A stretch of DNA of 64,000 nucleotides from Brevundimonas sp. Root1279 (lineage in GTDB: Bacteria > Pseudomonadota > Alphaproteobacteria > Caulobacterales > Caulobacteraceae). The stretch is from the NCBI RefSeq assembly GCF_001425945.1, contig NZ_LMEB01000007.1, positions 223,485 to 287,484 on the forward strand, in the 5' to 3' direction. The notes under the pieces are model-generated. The model did no database searches, was not told the DNA's origin, and was given only the letters and a program-made list of their open reading frames with translations. The translations under genes were made by a program, and so were the position numbers. Below are positions 1-9,267 of this stretch, in pieces (position 1 is the stretch's first letter; each line of letters starts with the position of its first letter).

Positions 1-330
1 GAAGGAGGCGCTGATCGAGTTGGCGCCGTTCGACAGGTCGTCCGAGCCGTTGACCGACGAGATCTCCGAACCGCCGAGGCCGGAATCGACCGCCACGAAG
101 CCGGGCGAGACGACCTTGCCGCGGGCGTCGATGACGCGGGCGCCCGAGGGGGCGGCGCCGGTCCCGACCGAGACGACCCGGCCGTTCTGGATGACGACCG
201 TGCCGTTCTCGATCACCGACGTGCCGGTCAGGACGCGGCCGCCGGTGATGGCGGTCAGCTCCTGGGCGAGGGCGGGGCTGGCGAGGGCGGCCGCCGAGAC
301 GGCCGCGAGGATGAGGGTCCTGAGGCGCAT
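1..330 (-). CDS. Amidohydrolase-like protein, 5' part only (cut by window edge)
   Basis: Only the first 110 codons are present and the gene runs off the left edge. The start ATG (328-330) overlaps the TGA of the upstream amidohydrolase gene as ATGA, so the two are surely co-translated. It begins with a cleavable signal peptide (MRLRTLILAA..., AxA site before QELTA), so the product is exported. The rest matches the N-terminal beta-sandwich of amidohydrolases: a GGRVL segment, NGTVVIQNGRVVSVG, and VIDARGKVVSPG. Where the upstream paralogue has the metal-binding HSH after the PG turn, this protein has DSG (AVDSGLGG). The canonical HxH metal site therefore seems absent. It could be a non-catalytic or variant partner subunit of the upstream enzyme; that role is inference. 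Confidence 0.75.
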   Translation of the reverse strand, partial: MRLRTLILAAVSAAALASPALAQELTAITGGRVLTGTSVIENGTVVIQNGRVVSVGTGAAPSGARVIDARGKVVSPGFVAVDSGLGGSEISSVNGSDDLSNGANSISASF

Positions 331-1808
331 CAGCGGGCTCCCTGCGGCACGGTGGCGGCCGACAGGCCGAAGCCCGGCTGGCCGAGTTCGAAGTCGGAGA
401 CCGGCTGGTAGGCCGGGTTCATGCGGTCGAAGGCGAGGCCGCCGTCGATGAACACCTGGTCGGCGCGGGCGTAGACCGAGAACGGATTGGCGCTCCAGAT
501 CACCACGTCGGCGCGCTTGCCGGCCTCCAGCGAGCCGGTCTGGTCGGCGATGCCGAGCGACCGGGCCGGATTGAGCGTGATCCAGCTCATGGCCCGCTCT
601 TCCGGGATGTTCATGCCGATGCGGCGGCCGGCGGCGAGGCCGGCGGCGGCTTCCTGGTTGAGGCGCTGGGTCAGTTCGGCGTCATCGGAGTGGATGACGG
701 CGCAGGAGTTGGGCTGGGCGTCGACGAGCGCGGCGTTGGCCTCGACCGCGTCCAGGGCCTCCATCTTGAAGCCCCACCAGCCGGTCCACATGTCGGCGCA
801 GATGCCTTCGCGGGCCAGTTGCGGGGCCAGCTTGTAGGCCTCGATGGCGTGGTGGAAGGCGGTGATCTTGTAGCCGAACTCCTTCGACAGATCGATCATC
901 ATGGCCATCTCGTCGGCCCGGTAGCAGTGGTTCTGGATCAGGACGGTGCCGTCCAGGACTCCGGCCAGGGTCTCGAGCTGGAGGTTGCGGGTCGGGGGCG
1001 AGCCCTCGCCGTCCTCGCGCCACTTGTCCCACTTCGCCTTGTACTCGCGCGCGGCGATGAAGGCGGCGCGATAGCCGGCCATGTTGCCCATGCCGGTGGC
1101 GGGGCTCTGATTGCGGCCGCCATAGACGCGCGACGGGTTCTCGCCGCAGGCCATCTTCAGGCCGTAGGGCGCGCCGGGCATCTTCATGCCCTGCATGGTC
1201 ACCGAGGGCACGTTGCGGACGGTGACGCCGCGGCCGCCGAACAGATTGGCCGAGCCCGGCAGGATCTGGAGGGTGGTCACGCCGCCGGCGCGGGCGGTGT
1301 TGAAGCCGGGGTCCTGCGGCCAGAGGCTGTGCTCGGCCCAGACCTGGGCGGTGTTCGGGCTGGTGGCCTCGTTGCCGTCGCTCATGCCCTGCACGCCCGG
1401 CGACGGATAGACGCCGAGATGGGAGTGGACGTCGATGATGCCCGGGGTGACGAAGCGGCCGCGCGCGTCGACGACCTGGTGGCCGGACGGGACCGCGGTG
1501 GAGGCGTCGCCAACCGCGGCGACGCGGCCGTCGGTGACGATCACCACGCCGTTCTCGAACTTGCGGCCGGCGCCGTCGAAGACCGTGCCGCCGACGATGG
1601 CCAGGTTCTGGCGCGGCAGGCCGCGGTAGGTCGAGGGGAAGGGGTCGGGATTGTTGGCGAAGTCGAGGCCCGGGGCCAGCGGCTTGCGGGCCTCTGCGCT
1701 GGACGAGCCGTCGGCGGCGGGGGTCTCGCTCCCCGTGGTGGCGCAGGCCCCGAGGGCGAGCACGGCGAGGGCGGCGAGGCTGACACCCCGCAGGCGGCTT
1801 AGTCTCAT
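330..1808 (-). CDS. Amidohydrolase family lipoprotein (exported metal-dependent hydrolase)
   Basis: A 492-residue protein with an N-terminal lipoprotein signal: a hydrophobic stretch ending LALGAC at about residue 21, so a periplasm-facing lipid-anchored enzyme is expected. After a low-complexity linker comes an amidohydrolase fold. It has the strand-rich N-terminal module (AIVGGTVFDGAG, VVDARGRFVTPGIIDVHSHLG) with the HxH metal ligands in DVHSHL near residue 129. Further His-containing blocks follow (LIQNHCYRADE, ITAFHHAIEAY), then a conserved Asp late (VIHSDDAEL). The C-terminus carries the SLEAGKRADVVIW segment typical of the superfamily. Exported members act on dipeptides, imidazolones or similar cyclic amides; the substrate cannot be read from sequence. 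It is followed with a 1-nt overlap by a second, HxH-lacking amidohydrolase-like gene. Confidence 0.85.
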   Translation of the reverse strand: MRLSRLRGVSLAALAVLALGACATTGSETPAADGSSSAEARKPLAPGLDFANNPDPFPSTYRGLPRQNLAIVGGTVFDGAGRKFENGVVIVTDGRVAAVGDASTAVPSGHQVVDARGRFVTPGIIDVHSHLGVYPSPGVQGMSDGNEATSPNTAQVWAEHSLWPQDPGFNTARAGGVTTLQILPGSANLFGGRGVTVRNVPSVTMQGMKMPGAPYGLKMACGENPSRVYGGRNQSPATGMGNMAGYRAAFIAAREYKAKWDKWREDGEGSPPTRNLQLETLAGVLDGTVLIQNHCYRADEMAMMIDLSKEFGYKITAFHHAIEAYKLAPQLAREGICADMWTGWWGFKMEALDAVEANAALVDAQPNSCAVIHSDDAELTQRLNQEAAAGLAAGRRIGMNIPEERAMSWITLNPARSLGIADQTGSLEAGKRADVVIWSANPFSVYARADQVFIDGGLAFDRMNPAYQPVSDFELGQPGFGLSAATVPQGAR

Positions 1809-1890
1809 GGAAAGCTCCCCTAGCGCACGGTCGCGCGCAGTCGGGGCGGATTACAAAAGGCTCAGCTGCGCCGCGACAAGGCCGGAAACA

Positions 1891-2169
1891 TTACAAGTCC
1901 GTAAGGCGGGATTTCAGGTCGTCCTCGGACAGTCCGTCGACCTCCAGCATCTTGGTCCGCGACTGCCCGCCCCGCGCCAGCGACACGGCGGACTTCGGTA
2001 CGCCGAGGGTCTTGGCCAGGAGCTTGATCAGCGCCGCATTGGCCTCGCCCTCGATGGGGCGGGCGCGGACGCGGACCTTGAGGACGGGCCGGCCGTCGGC
2101 GTCGACATCCCAGCCGTCGATGCGGTCGGCGGACGCGCCGGGGGTCAGACGGACGGGGAGCTGGACCAT
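1891..2169 (-). CDS. DUF167 family protein (YggU-like)
   Basis: This 92-residue cytoplasmic protein has the DUF167/YggU signature: a VRLTPGASADRI block near the N-terminus, VKVRVRARPIEGEANAALI in the middle and a TLGVPKSAVSLARGGQSRTK segment, ending in an acidic tail. The family is small (about 80-100 residues), has a solved alpha/beta fold and no firmly assigned function. The gene stands alone. The next gene downstream on this strand is the amidohydrolase, 82 bases away, and a small candidate gene lies upstream. The ATG at 2167-2169 is the only sensible start. Confidence 0.85.
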   Translation of the reverse strand: MVQLPVRLTPGASADRIDGWDVDADGRPVLKVRVRARPIEGEANAALIKLLAKTLGVPKSAVSLARGGQSRTKMLEVDGLSEDDLKSRLTDL

Positions 2170-2238
2170 CGCCTGGAAGGATCAAATCCGCGGGCGGGAT
2201 TCAAGGGCGGCGGCCCGCCTTTGCTTCAAACCGCTGGC

Positions 2239-2403
2239 CTAGACAGCCATCGCTCCGGATCGCCGAAGCGCCTCGAAAACGCGGCGGGCCATCAGCGGGT
2301 GCGTGATGTTGTGGGGCAGGAGCGGGCCGCACCCCATGGCGGTCGCGATCGCGATGACGGTGGCCCGGTCAACCTCCGAAAGCCCATGATAGGGATCCTT
2401 CAC
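2239..2403 (-). CDS. Small hypothetical protein (54 aa, GTG start)
   Basis: This short reading frame starts with GTG (2401-2403), preceded at a good distance by GGAGG. It encodes VKDPYHGLSEVDRATVIAIA and a further 34 residues ending RRSGAMAV. The composition is that of a real small soluble protein, with one helix rich in Ala and Ile and several charged residues, but I recognise no family. An 11-codon frame beginning ATGACGTACG lies just upstream and ends across the GTG start, so it could be a coupled leader or simply chance. It sits upstream of the DUF167 gene on the same strand, with a gap of 69 bases. Confidence 0.4.
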   Translation of the reverse strand: MKDPYHGLSEVDRATVIAIATAMGCGPLLPHNITHPLMARRVFEALRRSGAMAV

Positions 2404-2745
2404 GGCACGTCCTCCAACTCAACTGCGTACGTCATGGACCTCCGCACGGTCCAAGTCTATCTAAATCCGTGTTGAGCAAATCCGGAATCAAATCCTCCGT
2501 AGTTCGGATGCCCGGATAGGCTTTATTTCAATCACTGTACAAATCATGCAGTATCGCTGAAAAGTTTGACGCAATCGGAAGCGCATGAAGGCTTCGCAGA
2601 ATCATTGCGCACCGCCGATTTACGTCAAACAGCCAAGATTATAGCCCCCGCCAGCAGGCAGGAATCGCGTTATCGGCCCCTATTGCATCGATCAGTTTGG
2701 GGTGGCCGCTGAACGGATCGCACCGGACGCCCGCCCTTCGCCCAT
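2404..2745. other. AT-richer intergenic region, no gene recognised
   Basis: These 340 bases are noticeably richer in A and T than their surroundings. I found no reading frame over about 20 codons with a ribosome-binding site, and no tRNA- or rRNA-like fold. On the right it borders the etfBA terminator. It must contain the promoter for the small minus-strand gene at 2239-2403. It could also hold an unannotated small RNA, which I cannot show. Confidence 0.5.
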
Positions 2746-2781
2746 GAAAAAGGGCGCGGCCCCGTGCGGCGCCGCGCCCTT
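2746..2781 (-). terminator. Rho-independent terminator of etfBA
   Basis: A perfect 11-bp stem (AAGGGCGCGGC at 2750-2760 with its complement at 2771-2781) encloses a 10-base loop. On the minus strand it is followed by a run of T (read as the A-run at 2746-2751). It lies 28 bases beyond the etfA stop codon. Confidence 0.85.
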
Positions 2782-2808
2782 CTCGATCCGTCTGGCGGAG
2801 GTTGGGCC

Positions 2809-3738
2809 CTAGCCCAGCGCCTTCATCAGCTCGGGCACGGCGGTCTTGTAGTCGGCGACCCAGCCGTAGTCGGCGACCTGGAAGATCGGGGCGTCGGCGT
2901 CCTTGTTGATGGCGACGATGACCTTGGAGTCCTTCATGCCGGCGAGGTGCTGGATGGCGCCCGAGATGCCGATGGCGATGTAGAGGGCCGGGGCGACCAC
3001 CTTGCCGGTCTGGCCCACCTGGTAGTCGTTCGGGGCGTAGCCGGCGTCGACCGCGGCGCGCGACGCGCCGACGGCGGCGCCCAGCTTGTCGGCCAGGGGG
3101 TCCATGACGGCGTGGAACTCTTCCGACGAGCCGAGGGCGCGGCCGCCCGAAACGACGATCTTGGCGGCGCCCAGTTCCGGGCGGTCCGACTTGACCATCT
3201 CGTCCGAGACGAAGGTCGTCTTGGTCGCTTCGGCGCCGGCGACGGTCTCGACCGAAGCCGAGCCGCCTTCAGCGGCGGCGGCGAAGGCGGTCGGGCGGAC
3301 GGTGATGACCTTCTTGGCGTCCGAGGACTGGACGGTCTCCAGGGCGTTGCCGGCGTAGATCGGGCGCACGAAGGTATCGGCCGAGACGACCTCGACGATG
3401 TCCGAGATCGGGGCGACGTCGAGCTTGGCGGCGAGACGCGGAGCGAAATTCTTGCCATCGGTGTTGGCCGGGGTCAGCACGGCGTCGTAGCCGGCCGCCA
3501 GCGGCAGGACGGTGGCCTCGACGGCCTCGGCCAGCATCTTGCCCAGGCCGGCGCTCTCGGCGAGCAGGACCTTGCGCACGCCGGTGATCTTGGCGGCGGC
3601 GTCGGCCACGGCCTTGGCGCCCTGGCCGAGGACCAGCAGGTCCACGTCGCTCGAGATGGCCAGGGCGGCGGTGACGGTCTTGTGGGTGGTGTCGCGAACG
3701 TGGGCGCCGTCGTGATCGGCGATGACGAGAACGGCCAT
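2809..3738 (-). CDS. etfA: Electron transfer flavoprotein subunit alpha
   Basis: This 309-residue FAD-binding alpha subunit of ETF, with EtfB, takes electrons from acyl-CoA and other dehydrogenases and passes them to ETF-ubiquinone oxidoreductase in the membrane. The N-terminal half is the Rossmann-like ETF domain ([18 protein letters not shown]). The C-terminal FAD domain is clear: [53 protein letters not shown] and [16 protein letters not shown]. Its length is normal for the family. The start ATG overlaps the TAA of etfB by one base (TAATG), so translation is coupled. A strong terminator follows. Confidence 0.97.
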   Translation of the reverse strand: MAVLVIADHDGAHVRDTTHKTVTAALAISSDVDLLVLGQGAKAVADAAAKITGVRKVLLAESAGLGKMLAEAVEATVLPLAAGYDAVLTPANTDGKNFAPRLAAKLDVAPISDIVEVVSADTFVRPIYAGNALETVQSSDAKKVITVRPTAFAAAAEGGSASVETVAGAEATKTTFVSDEMVKSDRPELGAAKIVVSGGRALGSSEEFHAVMDPLADKLGAAVGASRAAVDAGYAPNDYQVGQTGKVVAPALYIAIGISGAIQHLAGMKDSKVIVAINKDADAPIFQVADYGWVADYKTAVPELMKALG

Positions 3739-4502
3739 TACAGGACCCCCGCGGACTTGAGCTTGGAAACCAGTTCGGCGGCGTCAGCCACCTTCACGCC
3801 GGCGGAACGCTTCGGCGGCTCGGACACCTTCTGCACCTTGAGGCGCGGGGCGACGTCGACGCCGTAGTCGGCGACCGCCTTGACCGTGATCTCCTTCTTC
3901 TTGGCCTTCATGATGTTCGGCAGGGAGGCGTAGCGCGGGGTGTTGAGGCGCAGATCGACCGAGACCACGGCCGGCAGGCTGGCGGCGACGGTCTGCAGGC
4001 CGCCGTCGACTTCGCGGGTGACAGTGGCCTTGCCGCCGCCGATTTCCACCTTCGAGGCGAAGGTCGCCTGGGGCCAGTCGAGCAGGGCCGCCAGCATCTG
4101 GCCGACGGCGTTGTTGTCGCCGTCGATCGACTGCTTGCCGAGCAGGACCAGGTCCGGCTTCTCCTCGTCGACCACGGCCTTGAGCAGCTTGGCGACGGCC
4201 AGCGGCTCGAGGTCGGCGTCCGACTGGATCAACAGGCCGCGATCCGCGCCCATGGCCAGGGCGGTGCGGATGGTCTCCTGCGCCTGGGTGACGCCGATGG
4301 AGACGACCACGATCTCTTCGACCGAGCCGGCGGCGTGGTGCTCCTTGCCTTCCTTCATGCGCACGGCCTCTTCGACGGCGATCTCGTCGAACGGATTCAT
4401 GCTCATCTTGACGTTGGCGAGATCGACGCCGGACTGGTCCGCTTTCACGCGGGCCTTGACGTTGGAGTCGATCACCCGTTTGACGGGGACGAGAACCTTC
4501 AT
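3738..4502 (-). CDS. etfB: Electron transfer flavoprotein subunit beta
   Basis: This 254-residue AMP-binding beta subunit of ETF is the partner of EtfA. Starting at the ATG at 4500-4502 gives [20 protein letters not shown], the usual EtfB N-terminus. An upstream ATG in the same frame would add 22 residues with no family resemblance. Family blocks include [39 protein letters not shown] and the nucleotide-site segment [18 protein letters not shown]. It is the first gene of the etfBA operon. The 104 bases upstream, shared with the diverging gene at 4607, hold its promoter. Confidence 0.97.
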   Translation of the reverse strand: MKVLVPVKRVIDSNVKARVKADQSGVDLANVKMSMNPFDEIAVEEAVRMKEGKEHHAAGSVEEIVVVSIGVTQAQETIRTALAMGADRGLLIQSDADLEPLAVAKLLKAVVDEEKPDLVLLGKQSIDGDNNAVGQMLAALLDWPQATFASKVEIGGGKATVTREVDGGLQTVAASLPAVVSVDLRLNTPRYASLPNIMKAKKKEITVKAVADYGVDVAPRLKVQKVSEPPKRSAGVKVADAAELVSKLKSAGVL

Positions 4503-4606
4503 TTGAGTATCCACAAAGTCGCCGGAATGTTGGGTCAGGCAATAGGTACGCCGAACCCGGCCTGTCAACGTAACGTGGCGTCAACTCGCTCCAACGGATC
4601 TAACCG

Positions 4607-4942
4607 ATGCACCGTCTCCTGACCATGAAACGGCTGAGCGTCCTGTTCCTCTGCACATTCGCCGTGCTGATGGGCGGAGTGTTCGCCTATGAGGCCCTGG
4701 TGACCGCGCCGGGCGACCGCTGCGAAGCCGAGGGCAAGTGGTGGGACCCCAGCGGCCGGGTCTGCGCCCAGCCGATCGCCATCGCCGAGATCACCAAGCG
4801 CCCGCCCGGCGTGAGCCGCAAGGACGCCTCCGTGGCCAAGCTGCAGGAGCTGGTCGAGATCGAGCACGGCCTGGCCGCCGCCAAGGCCGCCCGCGACGCC
4901 GACGCCGAGCGGCAGCGCGTCCGCCTGGCGGCCGAGCGCTAA
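4607..4942 (+). CDS. Small membrane-anchored or secreted hypothetical protein
   Basis: A 111-residue protein with a single N-terminal hydrophobic segment (LSVLFLCTFAVLMGGVFAYEA, about residues 10-30) acting as signal anchor or signal peptide. A short domain follows with two cysteines (GDRCEAEGKWW and GRVCAQP) that could form a disulfide in the periplasm. The charged Ala/Glu/Arg-rich C-terminal helix is probably coiled coil. I do not recognise the family. An alternative ATG seven codons in (4625) is possible. The stop lies only four bases from the end of the convergent adenosyltransferase gene. Confidence 0.6.
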   Translation: MHRLLTMKRLSVLFLCTFAVLMGGVFAYEALVTAPGDRCEAEGKWWDPSGRVCAQPIAIAEITKRPPGVSRKDASVAKLQELVEIEHGLAAAKAARDADAERQRVRLAAER

Positions 4943-4946
4943 GCCG

Positions 4947-5519
4947 TCAGCGGGTTCCGCCCGGAACCCACTTCACGTCGTCCGCCCCGTTGGCGTTGGC
5001 CCGGCGGGCGGCCACGAACAAGTGATCCGACAGCCGGTTGAGATAGCGCAGCGCGACCGGCGACAAATCGCGCCCGGCCTCGATGCCGCGGATCACGTCA
5101 CGCTCGGCGCGGCGGCAGACGGTGCGGGCCAGGTGCAGGTGTGCGGACAGGGCCGAGCCGCCCGGCAGGATGAAGCTGTCCAGCGCCTTCAGGCTCTCGT
5201 TCATCCAGTCGATCTCGGCTTCCAGCCGCTCGACCTGACCGTCGAGGATGCGCAGCGCCTCCCACTTGGGGGCCGGCGTGTGCGGGGTGGCCAGGTCGGC
5301 GCCCAGATCGAAGAGCTCGTTCTGGATCCGGCCGAGCATGGCGTCGATGCGATCGTTCTGGCCGGAGTGGAGCCGGGCCAGGCCGAGGACGGCGTTCAGC
5401 TCGTCGACGGCGCCATAGGCCTCGACGCGCGGATCGGTCTTGGACACCGGCTCGCCCGAGGCCAGGCGGGTTTCGCCGCCGTCGCCGGTCTTCGTATAGA
5501 TGCGGTTGAGCACGACCAT
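4947..5519 (-). CDS. Cob(I)yrinic acid a,c-diamide adenosyltransferase, PduO type
   Basis: This 190-residue enzyme transfers the 5'-deoxyadenosyl group of ATP to cob(I)alamin, forming coenzyme B12. The PduO-type family is shown by the N-terminal ATP-binding TKTGDGGETRLASGE, then RVEAYGAVDELNAVLGLAR, FILPGGSALSAHLHLARTVCRRAERDV and the C-terminal YLNRLSDHLFVAARRAN. Its length is normal. It lies four bases upstream-adjacent to the small twin-TM gene, its usual neighbour in alphaproteobacteria, and the two probably form one transcript. cobT, for corrin cobalt insertion, lies about 8 kb away, so B12 synthesis genes are scattered here. Confidence 0.93.
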   Translation of the reverse strand: MVVLNRIYTKTGDGGETRLASGEPVSKTDPRVEAYGAVDELNAVLGLARLHSGQNDRIDAMLGRIQNELFDLGADLATPHTPAPKWEALRILDGQVERLEAEIDWMNESLKALDSFILPGGSALSAHLHLARTVCRRAERDVIRGIEAGRDLSPVALRYLNRLSDHLFVAARRANANGADDVKWVPGGTR

Positions 5520-5523
5520 CCGG

Positions 5524-5727
5524 TCAGGCCCCGTGCGTGGACTTCCACCACATGCCGAGGACGAGCAGGGCCACCGCCACCGCCTGCAACACCACGCGCA
5601 GGCGCATGAGCTTGTTCGACCGCGAGCGGGCCTCCGGCCCGTCCTGGTAGAGCGAGCGGATGCCGAAGGCGAGGGTGACGGCCACGGCGAGGATGGCGAC
5701 GATGATCAGGATGTCGAGAATACCCAT
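5524..5727 (-). CDS. Twin transmembrane protein (HIG1-like)
   Basis: A 67-residue protein with two membrane helices: ILDILIIVAILAVAVTLAFG near the start and VVLQAVAVALLVLGMWW near the end. They are joined by a basic, polar loop (YQDGPEARSRSNKLMRLR). This layout matches the short HIG_1_N/twin-transmembrane proteins of alphaproteobacteria. In mitochondria HIG1 proteins associate with respiratory complexes; a like role here is only an analogy. It is first in a two-gene unit with the adenosyltransferase, separated by four bases. Confidence 0.75.
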   Translation of the reverse strand: MGILDILIIVAILAVAVTLAFGIRSLYQDGPEARSRSNKLMRLRVVLQAVAVALLVLGMWWKSTHGA

Positions 5728-5870
5728 GCGGCCGTTCTAGGCTTCGCCGTCCCGCCGCGCCAGCCTCCGTACAAACCCTGACAGGGGAGCAAGCGACGCA
5801 CCTGGCACGTTATTCCGGGGTCGTGGATGCCCGGCCGATCGGAGCTGGGCGGCGACGGGAGGATCTGCCC

Positions 5871-6692
5871 GTGACTCGCTGGGTCTATATTCTGCAGGAG
5901 GTCGCCGGGATCACGACCACCCTGGCCGAAAGCCGCGCCCGCCTCGCCGACCTCGTCGGAGCCGCCAACATCGAAGCGGACCGGCACGTCGACAACGCCT
6001 TCCACTTCGCCCTCAACCAGACCGGCATCGAACGCTTCCGCAGTGGACCGGCCAAGGCGGAGGGCTGGGTCGAGCACGATCGCGCCGATCCCTGGGCCAG
6101 CACCGCCGCACCGGCGGCCGCCGGCGGTCTGCCCAAGTGGCTGCCGTGGCTATTGCTGGCGGTTCTGGCGCTGCTGGCCATCCTGGCCTTCCGCAGCTGC
6201 GGCGGCCCGAAGGTCGACGCGCCCGAGGTCGAGACCGCCGCGGTCGAGCCGCTGCCCGCTCCGGACATGCCGGCCCTGCCGAAGATCGAGACTCCACAGC
6301 CCGCCAGCACCGGCCTCGCCAGCTATCTGGAAGGGACGGAGCCGACCCCGCGGCGGTTCATCTTCGACAATCTGAATTATGAGACGGATTCGGCTCGGCT
6401 GGCGGCGGACGCCAGCAATGTGGTCGGCGCCATCGTGGTCATCCTGAAGCAGCACCCGACCGCGCGTGTCGGGGTGGTCGGCTACACCGACTCCGAGGGC
6501 GACGACGCCGCAAATCTGAAGCTGTCGCAAGACCGCGCGACCTCGGTGTCCCAGGCGCTGCAGGCCCAAGGCATTGCGGCCGACCGGATCGAGGCCCGCG
6601 GGCTCGGCGAGGCCGACCCGATCGCTTCGAACGAGACGGCCGACGGCAAGGCGCAGAACCGCCGGACCGAGCTGGTCGTGCTGGCGCGCTGA
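5871..6692 (+). CDS. OmpA-domain inner-membrane protein
   Basis: A 273-residue protein. I chose GTG 5871 because GGGAGG lies eight bases before it; the longer ATG frame from 5823 has no such site. Residues 1-90 form a soluble N-terminal part (VYILQEVAGITTTLAESRAR). One membrane helix (LPKWLPWLLLAVLALLAILAF) follows, then a Pro-rich linker and a C-terminal OmpA/MotB peptidoglycan-binding domain with RRFIFDNLNYETDSARL, VVGYTDSEGDDAANLKLSQDRA and the closing AQNRRTEL. The arrangement suggests an inner-membrane protein reaching through the periplasm to peptidoglycan. It converges on ahcY across a strong hairpin. Confidence 0.85.
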   Translation: MTRWVYILQEVAGITTTLAESRARLADLVGAANIEADRHVDNAFHFALNQTGIERFRSGPAKAEGWVEHDRADPWASTAAPAAAGGLPKWLPWLLLAVLALLAILAFRSCGGPKVDAPEVETAAVEPLPAPDMPALPKIETPQPASTGLASYLEGTEPTPRRFIFDNLNYETDSARLAADASNVVGAIVVILKQHPTARVGVVGYTDSEGDDAANLKLSQDRATSVSQALQAQGIAADRIEARGLGEADPIASNETADGKAQNRRTELVVLAR

Positions 6693-6701
6693 TTGAGGAG
6701 C

Positions 6702-6727
6702 CCCGGGGCCGGTTCGCCGGCCCCGGG
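6702..6727. terminator. GC-rich hairpin between convergent genes
   Basis: A perfect 11-bp stem (CCCGGGGCCGG and its complement) closes on a TTCG tetraloop between the stops of the OmpA-domain gene and ahcY. There is no long T-run on either side, so it is probably a bidirectional stop or pause hairpin rather than a classic intrinsic terminator. Confidence 0.6.
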
Positions 6728-6736
6728 CGGTAGTCC

Positions 6737-8128
<1,392 letters not shown>

Positions 8129-8198
8129 GAGGGGCCTCTGGCGCGTCTTGCGGTTTGGCGCCGCTATAGCCCGCCCGCCGCCGGGGGGCAATGAACCC

Positions 8199-8214
8199 AT
8201 AAGGATATCCTTAT
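8199..8214. promoter_or_regulatory. Perfect 16-bp palindrome upstream of ahcY (candidate SahR/ArsR-type operator)
   Basis: ATAAGGATATCCTTAT is a perfect inverted repeat with no spacer, standing in AT-rich sequence 71 bases before the ahcY start and 80 bases before the divergent protease gene. Methyl-cycle genes of many Proteobacteria are controlled by SAH-responsive ArsR-family regulators (SahR and relatives) through palindromes of this general size. Assigning this site to such a regulator is inference from position and symmetry; no regulator gene is in the immediate neighbourhood. Confidence 0.55.
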
Positions 8215-8293
8215 ATGAAGCTTCGGACATAAAGGCCGGGGCCGCTCGCCGGACATTGTTTTCCGTGCCACCATCCTCCGTGGGAGGAGCGTC

Positions 8294-9226
8294 ATGACAG
8301 TCGAGGGACTGAACCGTCGCCTGCTGGGCGGCGCAATGCTGGTCGGTCTCGCCGCGCCGGGCCTGGTCCGGGCGCAGGAGGCGCCTGACAGCGATTTCCT
8401 CGCCGACCAGACCACCGACCGGGTCCGACGCTCGACTGTCCCCGTCTACATCAACGGCCAGGGCCCGCTTCGCTTCGCCGTCGACACCGCCGCCAGCGCC
8501 TCGGTGGTCGCCAGCGACCTGGTCGAGCGGCTGGCCATCGCCCCCGCGGGCGAGGTCGACATGCATACGGTGATCGGGCTGGAGCGGGTGCCGGCCGTCC
8601 GCGCCGAGACCCTGGCCAGCGGCGCCCTGCAGGTCGGCGGCGTGCGCCTGGCGGTCGGCTCGCGGGCCGGACTGATCGGCCTCGACGGCCTGCTGGGGCT
8701 GGACCTGCTGGCCGACCAGCGGCTGATCATGCGCTTTCGGGGGTCCGGCCGGTCGTCGATCAACCGGTCCCGTCCGGACCCGGACAAATTCCTCGGCGTG
8801 GTGCGCCCGCGCGTTCGCTTCCAGCCGCCGCAGGGCGGGAACACCGAGCTGATGGTGGTCGATGCGACGGTTCGCGGCCACCACGTGCAGGCGATCGTCG
8901 ACACCGGGGCCCAGGTGACGCTGATCAATCCGGCGTTGGCCGCGATCGCCGGGGCCCGCCCATTCCAGAGCCGGACGATCGGCGGCGACCCGGTCGTCCA
9001 GTCGCCCACCGGCCGCGCCGCCCTGGCCGAGGCGATAATCCTGTCATCAGTGCGTTTCGACGATCTGGCCATCGACCGGCTGGCGGTGCTGATGGGCGAC
9101 TTCCACATCTTCCGCCTGCTCGGCCTTCAGGACACGCCGGCCATGTTGATGGGGGTGGACGTGCTGGGCGTGTTCAACCGCGTGGTGATCGATCTCAAGC
9201 GCGGCGAGATCATTATGGACGTCTGA
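8294..9226 (+). CDS. Exported retropepsin-like aspartyl protease with two DTxA/DTGA motifs
   Basis: A 310-residue protein with a signal peptide (positive RR, then [17 protein letters not shown]), preceded by GGGAGGAG. It carries two retropepsin-like half domains. The first, near residue 61, reads [12 protein letters not shown]; the second, near residue 203, reads [16 protein letters not shown]. Each has the catalytic-type Asp, and DTGA is the classical form. The C-terminal half contains the [16 protein letters not shown] block common in bacterial TIGR02281-type and related proteases. The active enzyme may form from the two lobes of one chain. It diverges from ahcY, and the intergenic palindrome may touch its promoter too. 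Confidence 0.8.
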   Translation: MTVEGLNRRLLGGAMLVGLAAPGLVRAQEAPDSDFLADQTTDRVRRSTVPVYINGQGPLRFAVDTAASASVVASDLVERLAIAPAGEVDMHTVIGLERVPAVRAETLASGALQVGGVRLAVGSRAGLIGLDGLLGLDLLADQRLIMRFRGSGRSSINRSRPDPDKFLGVVRPRVRFQPPQGGNTELMVVDATVRGHHVQAIVDTGAQVTLINPALAAIAGARPFQSRTIGGDPVVQSPTGRAALAEAIILSSVRFDDLAIDRLAVLMGDFHIFRLLGLQDTPAMLMGVDVLGVFNRVVIDLKRGEIIMDV

Positions 9227-9267
9227 GGGGGCTTGTCCGTCGCCGCGGCGCGCGTCAGGGAAGCGGC

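Noticed and set aside
8129..8884. N-terminal extension of the ahcY frame by 250 codons
   Set aside because: The added residues are Arg/Gln-rich antisense of the protease gene; AhcY begins at MTDYIVRD.
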